In this document: positions 1-12,120 of the stretch, piece after piece | Position numbering within the stretch: the first letter of the stretch is position 1 | How the letters are laid out: each line of letters starts with the position of its first letter | From: Datisca glomerata | Lineage: Eukaryota; Streptophyta; Magnoliopsida; Cucurbitales; Datiscaceae | Assembly: GCA_003255025.1 (NCBI GenBank) | Contig: QANY01008225.1 | Location: forward strand, 62,001-126,000 | DNA length: 64,000 nt | Reading direction: 5' to 3' | The notes under the pieces: model-generated | Told to the model about the DNA's origin: nothing | Databases searched by the model: none | The model's input: the letters and a program-made list of their open reading frames with translations, nothing else | Made by a program: the position numbers and the translations under genes

Positions 1-110
1 ATAGCTAATGTATTGAGATGAAGTCAAACTTGAAATTGAATTTGCGATGGGATTGTATTCTGGGTAGGCTGGAGATCCTCTGTATGTTCTGTTGTGCTGC
101 TGGTTGGCAG
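1..110 (+). other. Probable intron of the partial gene
   Basis: Sequence upstream of the acceptor at 110. I see no confident exon in it, although the last 30 bases are also open in the downstream frame. Confidence 0.35.
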
Positions 111-725
111 CTGTTGGAGCTGGTCTGCTTAAATCAGAGGAAATTTTGGTGGGGGCAGCCAGGCTTCGGATTTCTAATGATATAGAGTTTGAAGAGGAGA
201 CTTTTCTTTCAATGATGAACGAGGCTAGAGAAGTAAGTTAATCTCTCTGTTTGGTTGAAATTATTCTTGTAGCATACACATGCATTCCATTTTCTTAACA
301 GTGGAGCAAATACGGTATTCATGGAGTTTGGCTGATGTCTGATGATAACTCAATCTCTCCATATTGTTAAATATTTTCTTAACAAGCTATATGTTGTATG
401 GCAGAAACGAGCAAAACTAAATGTAGCCAACCCTACAATCCCAATGGAGATTAGAGTAGAGAAAGCGCTTGAAGCCATTTATATATGTTGCTTCGGGAGA
501 GACCCTGTGGAAGAAGAAGATGAGAGACTCTTACTTACCATGCTTACCTCTGTTTTCCCATCTGTTAAGCAAGCTGAGATACAGAGGATTGTTAAAGAAA
601 AGGCAGTAAAAGTAGCTGAAGGTGGTGATATGGACAGTGTTCCAGAGCCAAGGCCCTTGTCAAAAGAAGCTGTTCAGCTCCAAATGAAGGACCTTCAGTT
701 CCTTCAGCAAAATAGTCAGAGTTGA
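111..725 (+). CDS. Conserved plant protein of unknown function, 3' end (partial gene)
   Basis: Two exons are readable. The first runs 111-232, after a probable acceptor ending in cag at 110, and stops at a gaa|gtaagt donor. The second begins at 405 after ggcag and ends with TGA at 723-725. The phases agree (122 nt leaving phase 0), giving a C-terminal segment of about 146 residues. It is soluble-looking, acidic and probably helical, with a run of charged residues around EEEDERLL and a Gln-rich tail ending QQNSQS. No membrane segment or catalytic motif is visible, and I do not recognise the family. The gene starts left of the window, so full length and targeting are unknown. It converges on the formate dehydrogenase gene. 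The exon pair is well supported by splice consensus and open frame; the upstream acceptor is less certain because the frame can be read slightly further back. Confidence 0.6.
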
Positions 726-1629
726 TTACAAAACTGCCACCCTGGGTTGCCATGCTTGCAAATTTGAGAATATTAGTTGAAAAAAAAGAACACAATTTTT
801 TTCCCTAATGATGCACATACCATGAAAAAAAACCGCCGGTTTTCCTGAAATACGCACTCTCATTATCTGTAATTGGATTATTCACATAGGCCGTGTATGA
901 AATTATATGAGGCCCATGCAAACGAATCGATTACATGTGAAAGTATCGTAGTAGTTTTTCTTCAATCATGTGGATGTAGCTCCTCCTGACTGTGTCCTGT
1001 TCAATTAATGGTTATTATATTATCGTTTGGTTTGTCAAATCTAAAAAAAATCATATATTTGACAATTAAAATTATTATATTTGATATAATTTATAATTTC
1101 ATGATAAATCTGCCTAAAATAATTTTAGAAGTAAATCAATTGCCTCACGGGGTGGACAGATTTTCCTATGAAAAAATAGGAGTCCGGGCCTTTTGGGGGG
1201 CAGAACATAGAGCCTGTATGATACTATTGAATTGAGCCTACATAGGCGGGTGGAGTAGACAGAACGAACGAGCTCCTCAGGTGAAAAATGAAAACTACCT
1301 GCAAATTAAGATTGTTGCCTAATCTAAAGATAAGACTTCAAACAAACGCAATAGTTCATTACAAGAGCAATCTTAATAGGGTATTATCAAACAGGGTCTA
1401 TCAAACAGCCCCAAAAGTTTTTATTTGGGAAAGTGCTCTGTTTCACTTCCCAAATAAATTTGCCATAGCATGTCTGAAAGCAATTCGGTAAATAAAAAAC
1501 ATCACAAGTTCACTCGTTACAGATTCCATACTGTTTTAAGCTGAAAAATGGGACCTATACAGACCCAAATTATTTGTAAACACAGAACCATGTCGAACCA
1601 GAAGACAGTTTCTTTACATAAGAAGCTGA
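726..1629. other. Convergent intergenic region
   Basis: This AT-rich stretch lies between the stop codons of the partial gene (+) and formate dehydrogenase (-), so it should hold both 3' UTRs and polyadenylation regions. It contains one clear hairpin (1420-1458). The short open frames here look like chance. Confidence 0.5.
1420..1458. repeat. Inverted repeat (hairpin) between convergent genes
   Basis: The arm at 1420-1435 (tttatttgggaaagtg) and the arm at 1444-1458 (cacttcccaaataaa) are reverse complements except for one bulged A, around an 8-base loop. It sits about 170 bases beyond the formate dehydrogenase stop codon, in a region both genes should transcribe toward. A role in 3' end formation is only inference. 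Confidence 0.5.
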
Positions 1630-4395
1630 TTACTGGTATTGGCTTGCAAGTTTACCCTCCTTCACAATGTAGTTCTGAGGTGGGAATTCTTCTCCCTTGA
1701 AGTACCTGTCGAGCATATCCTTCGTTCCAGCTGCATATCGCAGCTGCGCAGAATTGCAGATTCCAGAAATTCAAGATACGAAAGGAACCGAAAGAGAGGC
1801 AGAATTAGAGAACCAATAAACTACCTGTGCATCAATTGTCGTTCCAGAGATATGAGGTGTCATAGCTTGATTGGGCATGTAACGCCATGGATGGTCCTTC
1901 GGAGCTGGTTGCGGATACCAAACATCGCCACTGTAACCTGAAGAGCAATATGTTATATTACACTAGACATGCGATTCTAATTATTTCTGTCATACTCAAA
2001 TATCAAAGAGAACAAAAATCTATTGATCTAAATAGAAATAGCAAACAAGTGTCACCATTGTTGGACACTTTCTGCCGATTCTGGGATTACCTCCGATCTG
2101 GCCACTTGAGCAGGCATCCACAACGGCTTGGGTGTCCATGATTGCTCCTCTAGCATTGTTGACAATCAGCACTCCCTTCTTACACTTTGCAATCCTATCT
2201 TTATCAAATAATCCTCTGAAACACATAACCAAAATGATCATAACATTTACTTGCAGAGGCAAAATTCATTTCTTAATAAGCTTCTGTGAACCAAAGTCGA
2301 CGATGGAAGATGCGATGATGCATACCAACCAGGTCTAGAATGACCATTTGTGATTGTTTAGTATATGTATAATTTTGTGGTACATCAGTGAAAAATAATT
2401 TTAGAGATAATTTAATTGTCTCCTCAATATTGTTTCGTCTTGGTAATTCTGGATTGCTTCATTTTGGAGACAGTTCAATTGCCTCCTTAGGAGATAAATT
2501 AAAATTACCAGTAAACTAGGATTGCTGCTTACTTTAAAGATTATTCCAAACAATCAAGACGGTTGTATTACCAGGAGGATCATATCCCTGGATTACATGT
2601 ACCAAATGGCCCTAGAGAATTAAGTACCTTGTTTTATCGGTAAGAGGAGTATTGATGACAATTACGTCACACTTAGGAAGCATTTTGTCCAGATCCTCTT
2701 CGAACTTTGCCCCAATCTGATTTTCCAGTTCAGAGTCCATCTTAAGCCGATCATGATAGAGGAGATTGCAGTTGAAAGGCTTCAACCGTTGCAGTAAGAG
2801 CCGGCCAATCCTACCCGCACCAACAGTTCCCACCGTCTTCCGTTCAAGATCATAAGCTCTATGTGCAATCGCAGCAACATTCCAGTCCCCTTGAATAACC
2901 TGATGGTATCCAGGCAAGAAATTTCGAACTAGAATGAGGATTCTCATTAGCTCATCCTCTGCAACCGATACTACATTGCTTCCAGTGACCTCTGCAACTG
3001 TTAAACCAGCAGCAGCAGCCGCATTCAGATCTACATGATCAGATCCAATTCCAGCAGTAAGAACCAATTGCAAGTTTTTGGCTCTTTTGATCCTTTCAGC
3101 TGTGACGTATGCAGGGTGGAATGGGGTGGTTATGAGAACATGGAGGTCCGGAATGTGTTTTTCAAGTTCTGAAACAAGTGAATACACAATCAGAGGAGAA
3201 ACGATGATTCAAAAAACAGAACAGCTGATATACATTCTCAATTCTGAGCAAAAAAAAATGGGCCATTGGGTTTTTACATAGTAGGATAGATCCAGTACAG
3301 AATATTTACAAAAGCTCTTTAAATCAATTTCATTCTAATACTTGGAAATTGATAAATCGCAACTAAAAGAAAGATTCCGCTATAAAGATGTCAATTAGGA
3401 TTTCTAGTAAACTGATTATACACAAACCAATTATAGATTAAAGCTAAGGTTATGCAAAAGAAAAGGGTCATTGATTTTTTATGTAGTAGGATAGATCCAG
3501 TACAAATTATTTAGAAAAGCTCTTTAAAAACATTTTCATTCTAATACTAGGATATTGGTAATTTGCAATCTGATCATACAAAGCTTAGGCACTGTAAAAG
3601 AACATCCTTAATTCAATGGAATGAAACTAACCAGAATCAGGTCCTTCCTTATCATCAGTGACAATATACTGGTGGCCTTGTGATTGCAGCCAGTCACTTA
3701 TGCCTAAAGCTCCCTCCACACAACCCACAAAATTTGGGTTCAGAGAAGCATACTCATGGGCCTTATAAAACACCCCCACGATCTTCTTGCTCCCTGGAGT
3801 AGCCTGTTCATAGAATCAGAGGAAATAAACACTCGGTCACAATGACCATTAATCTAAACACACACAAAAATAGTTTCCCATCAACAATTTTCCATAATTT
3901 AGTATAAGAAATCACTATCTTTAGGGATCAACAGTAAAAGAACAGCATATTTGAGGGGCTAATGAACAATTTCCTTACCTGGGTGTAAGTCAACACTCCC
4001 CACAGGTTACACGCAGCCTTATATTAATGAATTATTTATTGCAATTTGACGAGATCCTTAATTATTGCAAAAGTACTTTTCATATATATGGGGAAAAGTT
4101 GAAGAGCCTCATGAAGAACATAATCAGGAGAAGATATAGATTTACTTAAAATTAAAAATCGTTTTCCATTTTTAGTACTCATAAAAAATTAAACAGAAGG
4201 AAATTGAAGATAAGCTCAAAAAGTGAGACAGATCATGGAGGAACCAGAGTCTGATTTAGTCAAAAGGGTCAACTAATATTTGGTATCCACAAAAGAATCG
4301 TTTACATGGAGGTGCCTAGTGAAAGTCGATGATGGTGAATCTGCAGAAGATGAAAGAACTCGAATTGCAGAGGTAGCTGCTCGCTTCATCGCCAT
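1630..4395 (-). CDS. FDH: NAD-dependent formate dehydrogenase, mitochondrial
   Basis: Oxidises formate to CO2 with reduction of NAD+, in the mitochondrial matrix. There are six exons on the minus strand: 4306-4395, 3632-3803, 2628-3168, 2091-2215, 1825-1937 and 1630-1743. Their lengths total 1155 nt with consistent phases, giving 384 residues, normal for plant FDH. Exon 1 encodes a Ser/Ala/Arg-rich presequence starting MAMKRAA and ending RHLH, typical of plant FDH transit peptides. Visible family residues are the catalytic Asn in GSNVVS (about 152), the GAGRIG dinucleotide loop (204-209), the NAD-binding Asp in YHDR (227), Arg in NNARGA (290), Asp in SGDVW (314), Gln in PQPAPKDHP (319) and His in PHISG (338). 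All are intact. The start was chosen because exon 1 joins in frame to [10 protein letters not shown]. Intron 2 carries an internal duplication. The gene looks functional. Confidence 0.96.
3262..3567. repeat. Direct duplication inside FDH intron 2
   Basis: About 100 bases at 3262-3362 recur at 3466-3567, offset by about 205 bases. Both contain tagtaggatagatccagtac followed by an aaaagctctttaaa block. The copies differ at roughly 15-20% of positions, so the duplication is not recent. It is confined to the intron and leaves the splice sites intact. Confidence 0.7.
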
Positions 4396-4468
4396 CTCTC
4401 TCCCAAAATATCTCCCCCCTTTTTTCTCGCCGAGAGTAATGAATGAGCTAAATGGATCACACCCTCGT

Positions 4469-4481
4469 CTATATATATTTG
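4469..4481 (-). promoter_or_regulatory. Candidate TATA box of FDH
   Basis: On the minus strand the sequence reads aaatatatatagac, about 80 bases upstream of the FDH start codon. That would place transcription initiation about 45-50 bases before the ATG. The assignment rests on position and consensus only. Confidence 0.5.
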
Positions 4482-5129
4482 TCTAATTCCTATTCGATGC
4501 CAAAATGATCTTTGCCTTCGTCCATCTTCCGTTTCTCTCTCTATTTTGTTTCTCTCTCTTCATTCTCTTTCCTTTTGTCCGCTTGCATGAACTGAATGCA
4601 TTTTTTGTGAATGAGAGACACGTGTTTCTTCTTTTCTTTTGGCTGGGCTTCTATAATTGCACCTCCAGACATATGTCTCCAACTGGTCGAGAAAACTTGA
4701 CTTTTTTTTATAATTAATCTTTTTGTAACAGAAAAACTATATTTTAATATACGAGATATCAGATTATACGAAATATTAAATAATATTAAAAACAGTATTT
4801 TATAGATGCTGAACAGTTTTCCTAATTGATTAATACGAGATCAGTAGTTAACAATAATATTATCCAAAGGTTAACAACTGAATACACAAAACACTAAGAC
4901 TGTGCTTAGATCTTGAAAATAAAGAAAAATTTGAGGAAAGATAAGTAGAATTAGAAAAAACAGAAGGAAAATATTAATATAATAAACTTACTCGTATAAC
5001 TATTTTGCTCTATCTACATATATTTCTTTTTAAACCAAAAAGCAAATGATCATTAATAAGAAACCATTACATCATGAGCCGAGAGGTGTTCTACAAAATG
5101 CGGGGCCTCCTGCCAATAAAATAGACTTG
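4482..5129. other. AT-rich intergenic DNA
   Basis: Upstream flank of FDH. It has pyrimidine-rich stretches near 4520-4570 and short AT runs. No gene was recognised. Confidence 0.4.
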
Positions 5130-5720
5130 TTGATGCGAAAAATATTCCCGGAGGAGTCCGTCACACGTCGTTCGATGATCTACAAAAATCAAGAACGATC
5201 GTGAAAGCAGTAGGCAGGGCACCGGGGGTGCCCCACCTAATGCACTCAGACGATCAAGTCAGTAAAGTATTTTAAATAATATTAGCAATATGGAAAATTA
5301 CTTACTGTTTAATGGGGATCATCATCTATTAATAATGATTTTCTGTGTCAGTCAAACGTTCAGGTTCAATTTATCTTCTTCCTTATTCTGATAAGGAATG
5401 GAGATGTTCATAGAGTATATTCTATGATCAGGATATTTTGATTATCATATTATCCTATTTAACAACCATTGAAATTGCCTGATAGATTTGATATGTGTCT
5501 ATCATTTCTTTGCATGACTGATTATTATATATTATCGTCACAGGAAAATGATATTGTCTATCTCGAGTAACCACGATCTTAGGTACGAGATTACCTCATC
5601 ATCCGTGTGATCTCGGTAGTGTAAGTATAGGTGGGGCCGTGTCCATCGATCTGGTCGTGGAGGAGGTCTCGGTCATCATGGTGACATTGACCACGGAAGA
5701 GTTCTCGATTTAGACTTAAT
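5130..5720 (-). mobile_element. LTR fragment of a Ty3/gypsy-type element
   Basis: Read on the minus strand, this has the GC-richer leader typical of plant Tat/Ogre-group LTRs: a block like actgacttgatcgtctgagtg followed by a C-rich run (ggggcacccccggtgcc), and a TGATGAGG/ACCGAGA-type segment. The plus-strand fragment at about 37.2-38.3 kb has a comparable block. No internal coding region is attached, so it is a remnant or solo LTR. The limits are approximate. Confidence 0.4.
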
Positions 5721-7934
5721 ATGAGCTCTTTTAGAAAAATAAGAGTATTGGACTTTGTTCGAAAAAAAATATTAAGTGGATTTTAACCCAAGTATTTTTT
5801 CTCTCCTAAAAGACTAGCATTTGAACGAGTAGCTCTCGCTAGAACCTTCAATTAATATTCTACATATTCTAAAACCTTCAAATAATAAAAATGCAATATT
5901 ATATATTTATGGAATAGTCGAGTTGCATATAAATTAACACAAAAATATTAAAAATAACAAAAATGATTGAGGCTATGAACTCATTTTTTTGTGAACATTA
6001 CTAATCTAGTAGTGAATATTTTTACACCCAAAAGCTCTCATTGTCTAAAGGCAACCCAACTATTGAAACTATAAGTATGTTATTCGAACGATATTGATTG
6101 ATATTGCAATTTATATAATCATAAATTAAAACCTAATAAATTTTTCTTTTGCTTACTTTTTCCACGTAAGAAAATTGGATGCAAATCTCAATTTGTTATC
6201 CTCCCCTAAACGTACACGTGTCTACAGTCGAAGAGAATGTGAGTAAGTGGGACCCGGTATTGAAAATTATTTTTTTCTAATTACTAGAAAATTTAGGATT
6301 TTTTAAACAATCATAAATTAAACATGTAAAATATTACTTTTATTTGATAAATATTATTCATTTAAAGATATTTTTATATGTGAAAGTATTTTAACGAGAA
6401 ATACATTATTTTCTAAAATACTTCTAAATTCACATAAATATGCTTTTAAGATAAACACAAGTGTTTCGTAAAAAAACACATTTGACATAACTATTAACTA
6501 AAATAATATTATTTTAATATATAAAAGCACTTATACTCATCAATATCAGCAAGCACATCCTAAGGAGGACAAGCAAACTTAACAATAACTCCCTCCATCA
6601 ATCAAATTACAAAAAGATTGTGGTAAACAAAAAATACGAGAAATAAACTCCGAAACTGACCTTGCTGATCGTAAAAATAACTTCAGCAAATGAGTTGAAG
6701 TCTCTATCAACCCAACCTTTTTGTTCCAGGCGTACGACCCTAATACGTTATGGTTTTTAGCCTTTACCCACCCCGCAATATACCTTAAGGGGGTTAGGAT
6801 CAAGGGCTTCTCGCAGATTCACCGGAATCGTTGCCCGACCAACTGTTCATTATGTCTTTACCTCATTCGCTGGGTAACGGAGCTGCTAGTAGTTGAACAC
6901 AAACTTCACTTCCTCTCTCAAATTGGTGGCCATGTGCAGTCCTTTCCAAATACAAAAAAAAAAAATTACCACACTTTATTTAACAACTCTTATCCGATAG
7001 TCTCCAATTGTAATAAACTGAGAAGTTAATCCACTGACGAATAACACTCATAGAACTAGCAGGAATAACACTTATAGAACTAGTAGGTTTTGCTGGTCAA
7101 AACCTTACTCAAGCCACTTTGCCACTGACATTTTTATACAATCAACATCAACTCCTTATATTAAATCGTCAGGAAAATCATATTTATAACGGCACATTTA
7201 ATGATATAGAGATAATTGATGATATTAATTTCCTTCATATAGGGATAATTAATTATAAAGATCAATAGAAAATGTAATAAACAAAGCTAGGAATATGGGG
7301 TGATTAATCAATAGGAATCGCAACATATGGTGAAGGAGATTATGGGCAACTAAGAAATAAGAATAATTATAGAAAGATTAAGTAGTTGATAAGTTTTAAG
7401 TGATCAATTGATGTGACATTTATTTATAGGTTGGTGTTATAAAATATTTTAATGAATATAAAAACACTAATCAATAAATGATTAACGCATCATTTTATCA
7501 CTTAAAACTTGATCATTTACTTGATAAGTATAAAATTACTCAAAAAATAAATTTTCATCTAAGAAATTTCCCAAACATGTTGAAACCTTTGTTTGGAACG
7601 AAAATTTGAAGAGTATTTAATTATTAGCATCATCATTTTACAGGTTTCTAATTTAGAGATATATAGCACTTTTTATTCTTAAAATATCAAACTTTAATTT
7701 TTTTTATTGTTATAATCCCTCTCGAGGTGACATATGAAAAGAAGTGTAAAATTATTTAATATATCAACACTATAATATAATATTATTTTATGTATATCAA
7801 ATACAGTAAATTTAACTTTAGGTAATCGTTATACCCTGACGATGACACGGCAACAATCTTGTTCTAAAAATATTTTATTTTCAATCTCATATCAAACAAT
7901 CCCTACAGATATTAAAATTCGTAATCTATCCTTT
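5721..7934. other. AT-rich intergenic DNA with one GC-richer island
   Basis: Mostly AT-rich sequence with no coding signal. The stretch at about 6725-6920 is noticeably richer in G+C than its surroundings and is open on both strands, but I could not identify it. The rest shows only short A/T runs. Confidence 0.35.
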
Positions 7935-8452
7935 TGATGAAAGGTGTAATGCTAAAGTAAAGACAATGAAGTGATAAAATGATTTATAAAGTATATTTCT
8001 AACAGAAATGATTTTTATGGATTGGATGTGTAGCGTTTGCTATATATGTGTAAAATTATGTTTACTGGATATATTTTTATATTCATCTCATCTTATATTA
8101 GATCTTTCATATTATAAGAATCATGGATATGAATGTGAAGAGTCTGGTTAGACGTTCTACCACAATACGAGAAGTTAATTTTAATTAGTTGAGCAAATTA
8201 CTATTTTAAAGTTGATTTTCACTTATTATTTATGAAACATCATCGAAATATTATTTAAGCTTAATAAAAAAATTTCCATGAATTTCTTATCTTAAATTTT
8301 AGAAATGTGCTTTAAGTTTTTCTCTAATAATTATGTTGTTTCATTAAATACCACAATCATGATTTGATTTTAAAAGAAAAATTTGACATAGCTTCCGCGT
8401 TATATTTTTAAAAATTACTGAAGTACCCTCAATTAGTCTTCGGGTTGTTACA
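7935..8452 (+). repeat. Truncated 5' LTR
   Basis: Matches 11615-12120 closely. Shared blocks include taacagaaatgatttttatg and cttccgcgttatatttttaa. Homology stops abruptly at about 7935, so most of the 5' part of this LTR is missing. Confidence 0.75.
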
Positions 8453-8754
8453 GTTTGATATCAGAGCTAAATGTTTTGAGATTTTGTAGACTTTTAAAAA
8501 AGATTCTTTTCAAAAGTGATTTTCGAGAAATCCGTGCCATTAATTAGAATGTCATAAATGTCTAAGTTTGTTTATTGTTGATGTTGTTATGTTTGTTTAG
8601 TGTGCTCGCCTAATTGTACATGAGTATCTTCAAGACTATCATTACTGAGATCTTTCTAGTTAAATCATAGTGAAAGATTCAATATGTTTCTAGCATCTAT
8701 ATTTGTTCATTACGTTTTAATTTCGAGGATGAAATATTTTTAGGAGGGGAGAAT

Positions 8755-11700
8755 TGTAACACCATGACTAACCTTGTATTTAATTATGAGTTCAATTCTT
8801 TATTGTTATATTGTATTATTACGATAATTTGATTTTATGCTTAAAAATAATTAATTAAATTATTGTGATTATTAATAATGATTTTCAATATGTGAAATTT
8901 TCTATGATGTCATTGACATTGGACATTAAATTACATTTGTACAATTTCTATAAATATGATTAATAGGTAATTTGGTAAACTTGTCGGTTTCTTTGTGATG
9001 TTACTTTTTTGGTAAAATCAAAATCTTAATAAAGAAAATATAGGAGTGTTATTATAATATCTTAACCTAATTGATTCATGATATTTATTAGGGTTGTAAG
9101 CGGTTCGGCTCAGCTCGGTTTAAGGGGTTTTACCGAGCTGAACCGAACATACCATTTTACATAATTAGCAATCGAACCGAGCCGCTCAATGTTCAAAAAT
9201 TGAACCGTAAGATGAAAAGCAAAGCAGAAAAATTCATCAAATCTCAATTAAATCTCAACCTAATTTCTAACTAATCTCAACCAAATCGGCAACAAATACA
9301 AAATCAATATCAATCTCAACTAAGTCTTTGACAGATTTACATTTCAACTGAAAATACAAAACATTTATAGAAACAACAGAGAATACATGAAAAAAATACA
9401 ATTTAGTTCCTAAAGACACACTGGGATGGACAAAGAAAGTGAGAGACATTGAGAGAAGGAAACAGAGAGAAAGAGAGAGATGAGACTAACTGATAAAAAT
9501 TAAACCTTAGAAAAGCTAAGAGTTAAGATTTGGAAAAGTGAGTAACTGAGATCTAGAAAGTTAGGGGTTCTTCGCTGGCGTTGCGATGATGGTAAGTGGG
9601 TGGAAAACATGCGACGATGAAGTTCTGATGAGAGGTTGTTCGGTGGCCAGCGAGGCAGAGGAGGACCTAATCGTGATGGTTGTAGCGACGACAACGATGA
9701 TGATGGTAGCCGTCACGCTGGGTCTTTGATGAAGCAGTTCGACGACTATGAGATGTTGTGTTAGAGAGAGAGAGAGAGGGAGAGGGAGGGAACCTCTAAT
9801 CCTGTTGTCTCTATGATTTTACGATGATGGTAGGTATGTGTCTCCGTGATTTTGCGATGAGGGAGAGAGGGAGGCTGAAGGTGAGGCTGGGTGAAGTGAA
9901 GGGAGGAATTAAGACAAATGAGATATATATAGAAGTGTAATTCGGTTTGGTTCGGTGTGGTTATTTCACAAAATCCGAACACATGCCCTGTAATGTTGAA
10001 CCGTACCGTCAGAAGTGACAAAACCACCTGAAATGAAGCAGTTCGGTCGGTTTTTGCAATTTGGTCAGTTTTCCTTACACCCCTAGTATTTATAAGGTTG
10101 TTGTAATTTTTTTGCCCTATTTTCTTTAATCTGTCATTTTGGGAGTCAACCCTATTTTCCTCTCTCCATATCACAAAATTTCCCTCCCTAATCTCTTAAA
10201 AGCCTTAGTTATTGGAGGGAGAAACCTTGATCGTTTAATTTTGGGAAGAGTCACACGTTTCGGTAAACCAATGTTACCATTGTTTTATTTGTTCAACTTA
10301 AATATTTAAGTTCAGATTTACATGTTTTATTCTTAGATCTATATAATGCTGAACTTTAAAATCCTTCTATGATTCATATAAGTCTCATGAATCGTTTTCA
10401 ATAAGAGAGGAATGTTTTGGATAAAAAAGATAGAATTTTTCATGAAAACAGAAATTTTCGAATTTTTCTGTACACTGTAAAAATGACTTCATTTTTTGTA
10501 AACTAAACGATGGAATTTGAGTCTGAAATTTTTAAGGTAGTTTCTAAAAGTAATAAAGCGCCTTCTGTATATAAATTACATCGAAAATAGATTTCTATGA
10601 TTTTATACGATTTTCTAAACTTTCTAACCCATTCAGGGGAAATAGTTTATCAGTGTCCAAACTTGGGGTTATTTCGATACTGAGATCAACTCGGTTTGAT
10701 CCCAAAGTTCTATAGTATTGTTTTAAATGTATCTTTAGTACCTCTGTTAATTTTCAGAATTTTCCTATGACTTTTACGTAATGAAACATATTTACGAATG
10801 TCACATTTTACTTGGAGAAAAATAGTTTTTTGTAACGATTTTGTTTTCACATTTTGACACTTAAACGATGTTGGAATTTCATGAAATCTAATATGTTATA
10901 CTCTAGCATGTTTGAGCTCAGCTTGTATAAAATCTAGAATTTTTAGAAAGCCCTAGTATAAATTGTGTTAGTTTTAACTGTGTCTGCGCTTAGCGTTACT
11001 TTCCATTTTTGGGTTATCATTTTGTATTGAATATAGATAGTGATTATTGTTTCAGGAGTTTAACTTCTGTAGTTCTTTAGAGGGCGATCAGGTAAGTAGA
11101 ATTTTACGTATACATAATTTTTTGTCATATTCTAAAAAATTATTATGGGTGATTGTATGTCGTGTTGCCCTTGTTTGTTCCTTTGTAAGTGAATTTTACC
11201 TCTGTGATGATTTCATTGTGACTGAATTCTTAATTGTATATTAATTATTATGATTAAGGATGTGTATATATATATATATCCTTATGGTATGAATGTGAAT
11301 ATATAAATATGTGAATAAAGATTTAAAAGACTTAGTGTGTGGTTATGCCATAACAGTGGTGAGTGGGAAACGGGATCTGGAGGACCCGTGGACCTGATAA
11401 TGTTTCATGTTAATGTTAATGAATGATTGGCTGACTTGTCCAACAATAAAATGTGAATAACTGATACTACCAAGTAGTCGAACAAGTTTCCGTAATAATG
11501 GCCAACTGCCTCTAATTGACTAAGCATTATATAAGTGAGCTCGTGAATAATGTAAAAAAAAGAATGTAATGAAAGAAAAAGAATGTGATAAAAGGTTTAC
11601 TTGGAAAGATTTTAATCAAAGATGTAATGCTAAAGCGAAGACAATAAAGTGATAAAATGATTTATAAAGTATATGTCTAACAGAAATGATTTTTATGGAT

Positions 11701-12120
11701 TGGATGTACATGCGTTTTCTATGTATGTGTAAAATTTTATATACTAGGTTTATTTTTATACTAATCCTGTCTTATATTAAATATTTCAGATGATGAGAAT
11801 CGTTGTGATGAATGTGAAGAGTCTAGTTAGGCGTTCTGGCACGAGACAGGAAATTAAGTTTGATAAGTTGAGATTTTAAAGTTGATTTTCATTTATAATT
11901 TAAAGAAAAAATTTTTGAAATATTATTTAAGCTTAATAAAGTTTTTCCATGAATTTCTTATCTTAAATTTTAAAAATGTGCTTTGAGTTTTTCTCTAATG
12001 AATGTGTTGTTTCATTAAATACCACAAATCATGAATTGATTTTAAAAGAAAAATTTTGACCTAGCTTCCGCGTTATATTTTTAAAAATTACCGAAGTTCC
12101 TCAGTCTTCGGGGAGTTACA
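8755..12120 (+). repeat. 3' LTR interrupted by a DNA transposon
   Basis: Starts TGTAAC directly after the polypurine tract and ends TTACA, matching the end of the 5' copy. Its length is 3366 bases, of which 997 are the hAT-like insertion plus 8 bases of target duplication. Open frames inside it are not gene-like. Confidence 0.7.
9089..10085. mobile_element. Non-autonomous hAT-like DNA transposon
   Basis: The 997-base insert begins tagggttgtaag and ends ccttacacccc-ta; the two ends are near-perfect terminal inverted repeats. It is flanked by 8-bp target duplications, atatttat (9081-9088) and gtatttat (10086-10093), with one mismatch; 8 bp is characteristic of hAT insertions. Subterminal regions are rich in GGTTCGG/CCGAAC motifs, including a short palindrome near 9100-9150. 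The interior contains a GA-rich run around 9762-9785. No transposase is recognisable, so it would depend on a partner elsewhere. Confidence 0.8.

Larger units (their letters stand above)
7935..12120 (+). mobile_element. Chromovirus-like (Tekay/Del type) LTR element with almost no internal region
   Basis: A truncated 5' LTR (7935-8452, ending ttaca) is followed by a primer-binding site resembling initiator tRNA-Met (tgatatcagagc, 8456-8467, one mismatch to TGGTATCAGAGC). A purine tract (taggagggga, 8741-8750) precedes a 3' LTR that begins tgtaacacc at 8755 and ends gttaca at 12120. The ttcgaggatgaaat stretch before the purine tract is typical of Tekay/Del chromoviruses. Only about 300 bases separate PBS and 3' LTR, and no gag-pol is present, so it is non-autonomous or internally deleted. 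Without the nested transposon the 3' LTR would be about 2.4 kb, within the range of this lineage. Element class is moderately secure; LTR homology is directly visible. Confidence 0.75.

Noticed and set aside
3980..4022. Minus-strand segment [14 protein letters not shown] that joins in frame to FDH exon 2 and has a cag|gtaag donor
   Set aside because: It has a stop just upstream and no start codon, whereas 4306-4395 gives a proper transit peptide ending RHLH that joins in frame to exon 2. The segment is intron.
9500..10174. Minus-strand open frames within the hAT-like element
   Set aside because: They run through GA-rich low-complexity DNA and a transposon end; no transposase motif.
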